From an uncultured Ruminococcus sp. (GTDB lineage: Bacteria; Bacillota; Clostridia; Oscillospirales; Acutalibacteraceae), in contig CADCOZ010000029.1 in NCBI GenBank assembly GCA_902803125.1, positions 1-5,120 of the forward strand: 5,120 nucleotides of DNA. Direction: 5' to 3'. This document shows positions 5,109-5,120 of the stretch, piece after piece; within the stretch, counting starts at the first letter, position 1, and each line of letters begins with the position of its first letter. Both the position numbers and the translations under genes were made by a program. The notes under the pieces were generated by a model that was not told the DNA's origin, searched no databases, and saw only the letters and a program-made list of their open reading frames with translations.

Positions 5109-5120
5109 TACGATATCAAA

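Overview
The window looks like a chromosome segment from a low-to-mid GC Gram-positive anaerobe, most likely a gut Clostridia member (Oscillospiraceae/Ruminococcaceae-like). The grounds are an HPr that keeps both His15 and the Firmicutes regulatory Ser46, a giant acyl-CoA dehydratase activase typical of fermentative Clostridia, strong AGGAG-type ribosome binding sites, consensus sigma-A promoters, and intergenic hairpin repeats. This placement is inference; nothing in the window fixes the species.

Left part (1-1897), minus strand: a two-gene unit reading leftwards. A complete HPr-family phosphocarrier gene (1631-1897) is followed after 32 bases by the 5' part of a large gene with two BadF/HgdC-type activase domains in tandem. 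That gene runs off the left edge. The unit probably starts at a promoter at 2238-2266, which would give it an unusually long leader of about 330 nt.

Middle (1898-2897): two intergenic stretches around a tRNA gene on the plus strand. The first (1898-2382) holds the HPr leader with several hairpins, a 16-base match to the end of type I-C CRISPR repeats, and a perfect consensus promoter for the tRNA. The tRNA (2383-2456) has anticodon CAT. Its acceptor stem and anticodon loop suggest the lysidine-modified tRNA-Ile2 rather than elongator tRNA-Met. The second stretch (2457-2897) holds a GC hairpin, an AT-rich miniature palindromic element, another hairpin, and the promoter of the next operon.

Right part (2898-5120), plus strand: an operon of a thymidylate kinase (GTG start) and, 3 bases later, a complete O-acetylhomoserine sulfhydrylase (metY). 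Immediately after the metY stop codon, and in the same frame, lies an open stretch that reads like the mature part of a lipoprotein (Cys, then a Ser/Thr-rich linker, then a small domain) with no signal peptide. It may be a small gene starting at 4884 or a truncated remnant.

No complete new system such as a defence island, mobile element or CRISPR array is visible. The items most worth checking are the HPr-activase pairing with its long structured leader, the headless lipoprotein behind metY, and the miniature palindromic element.
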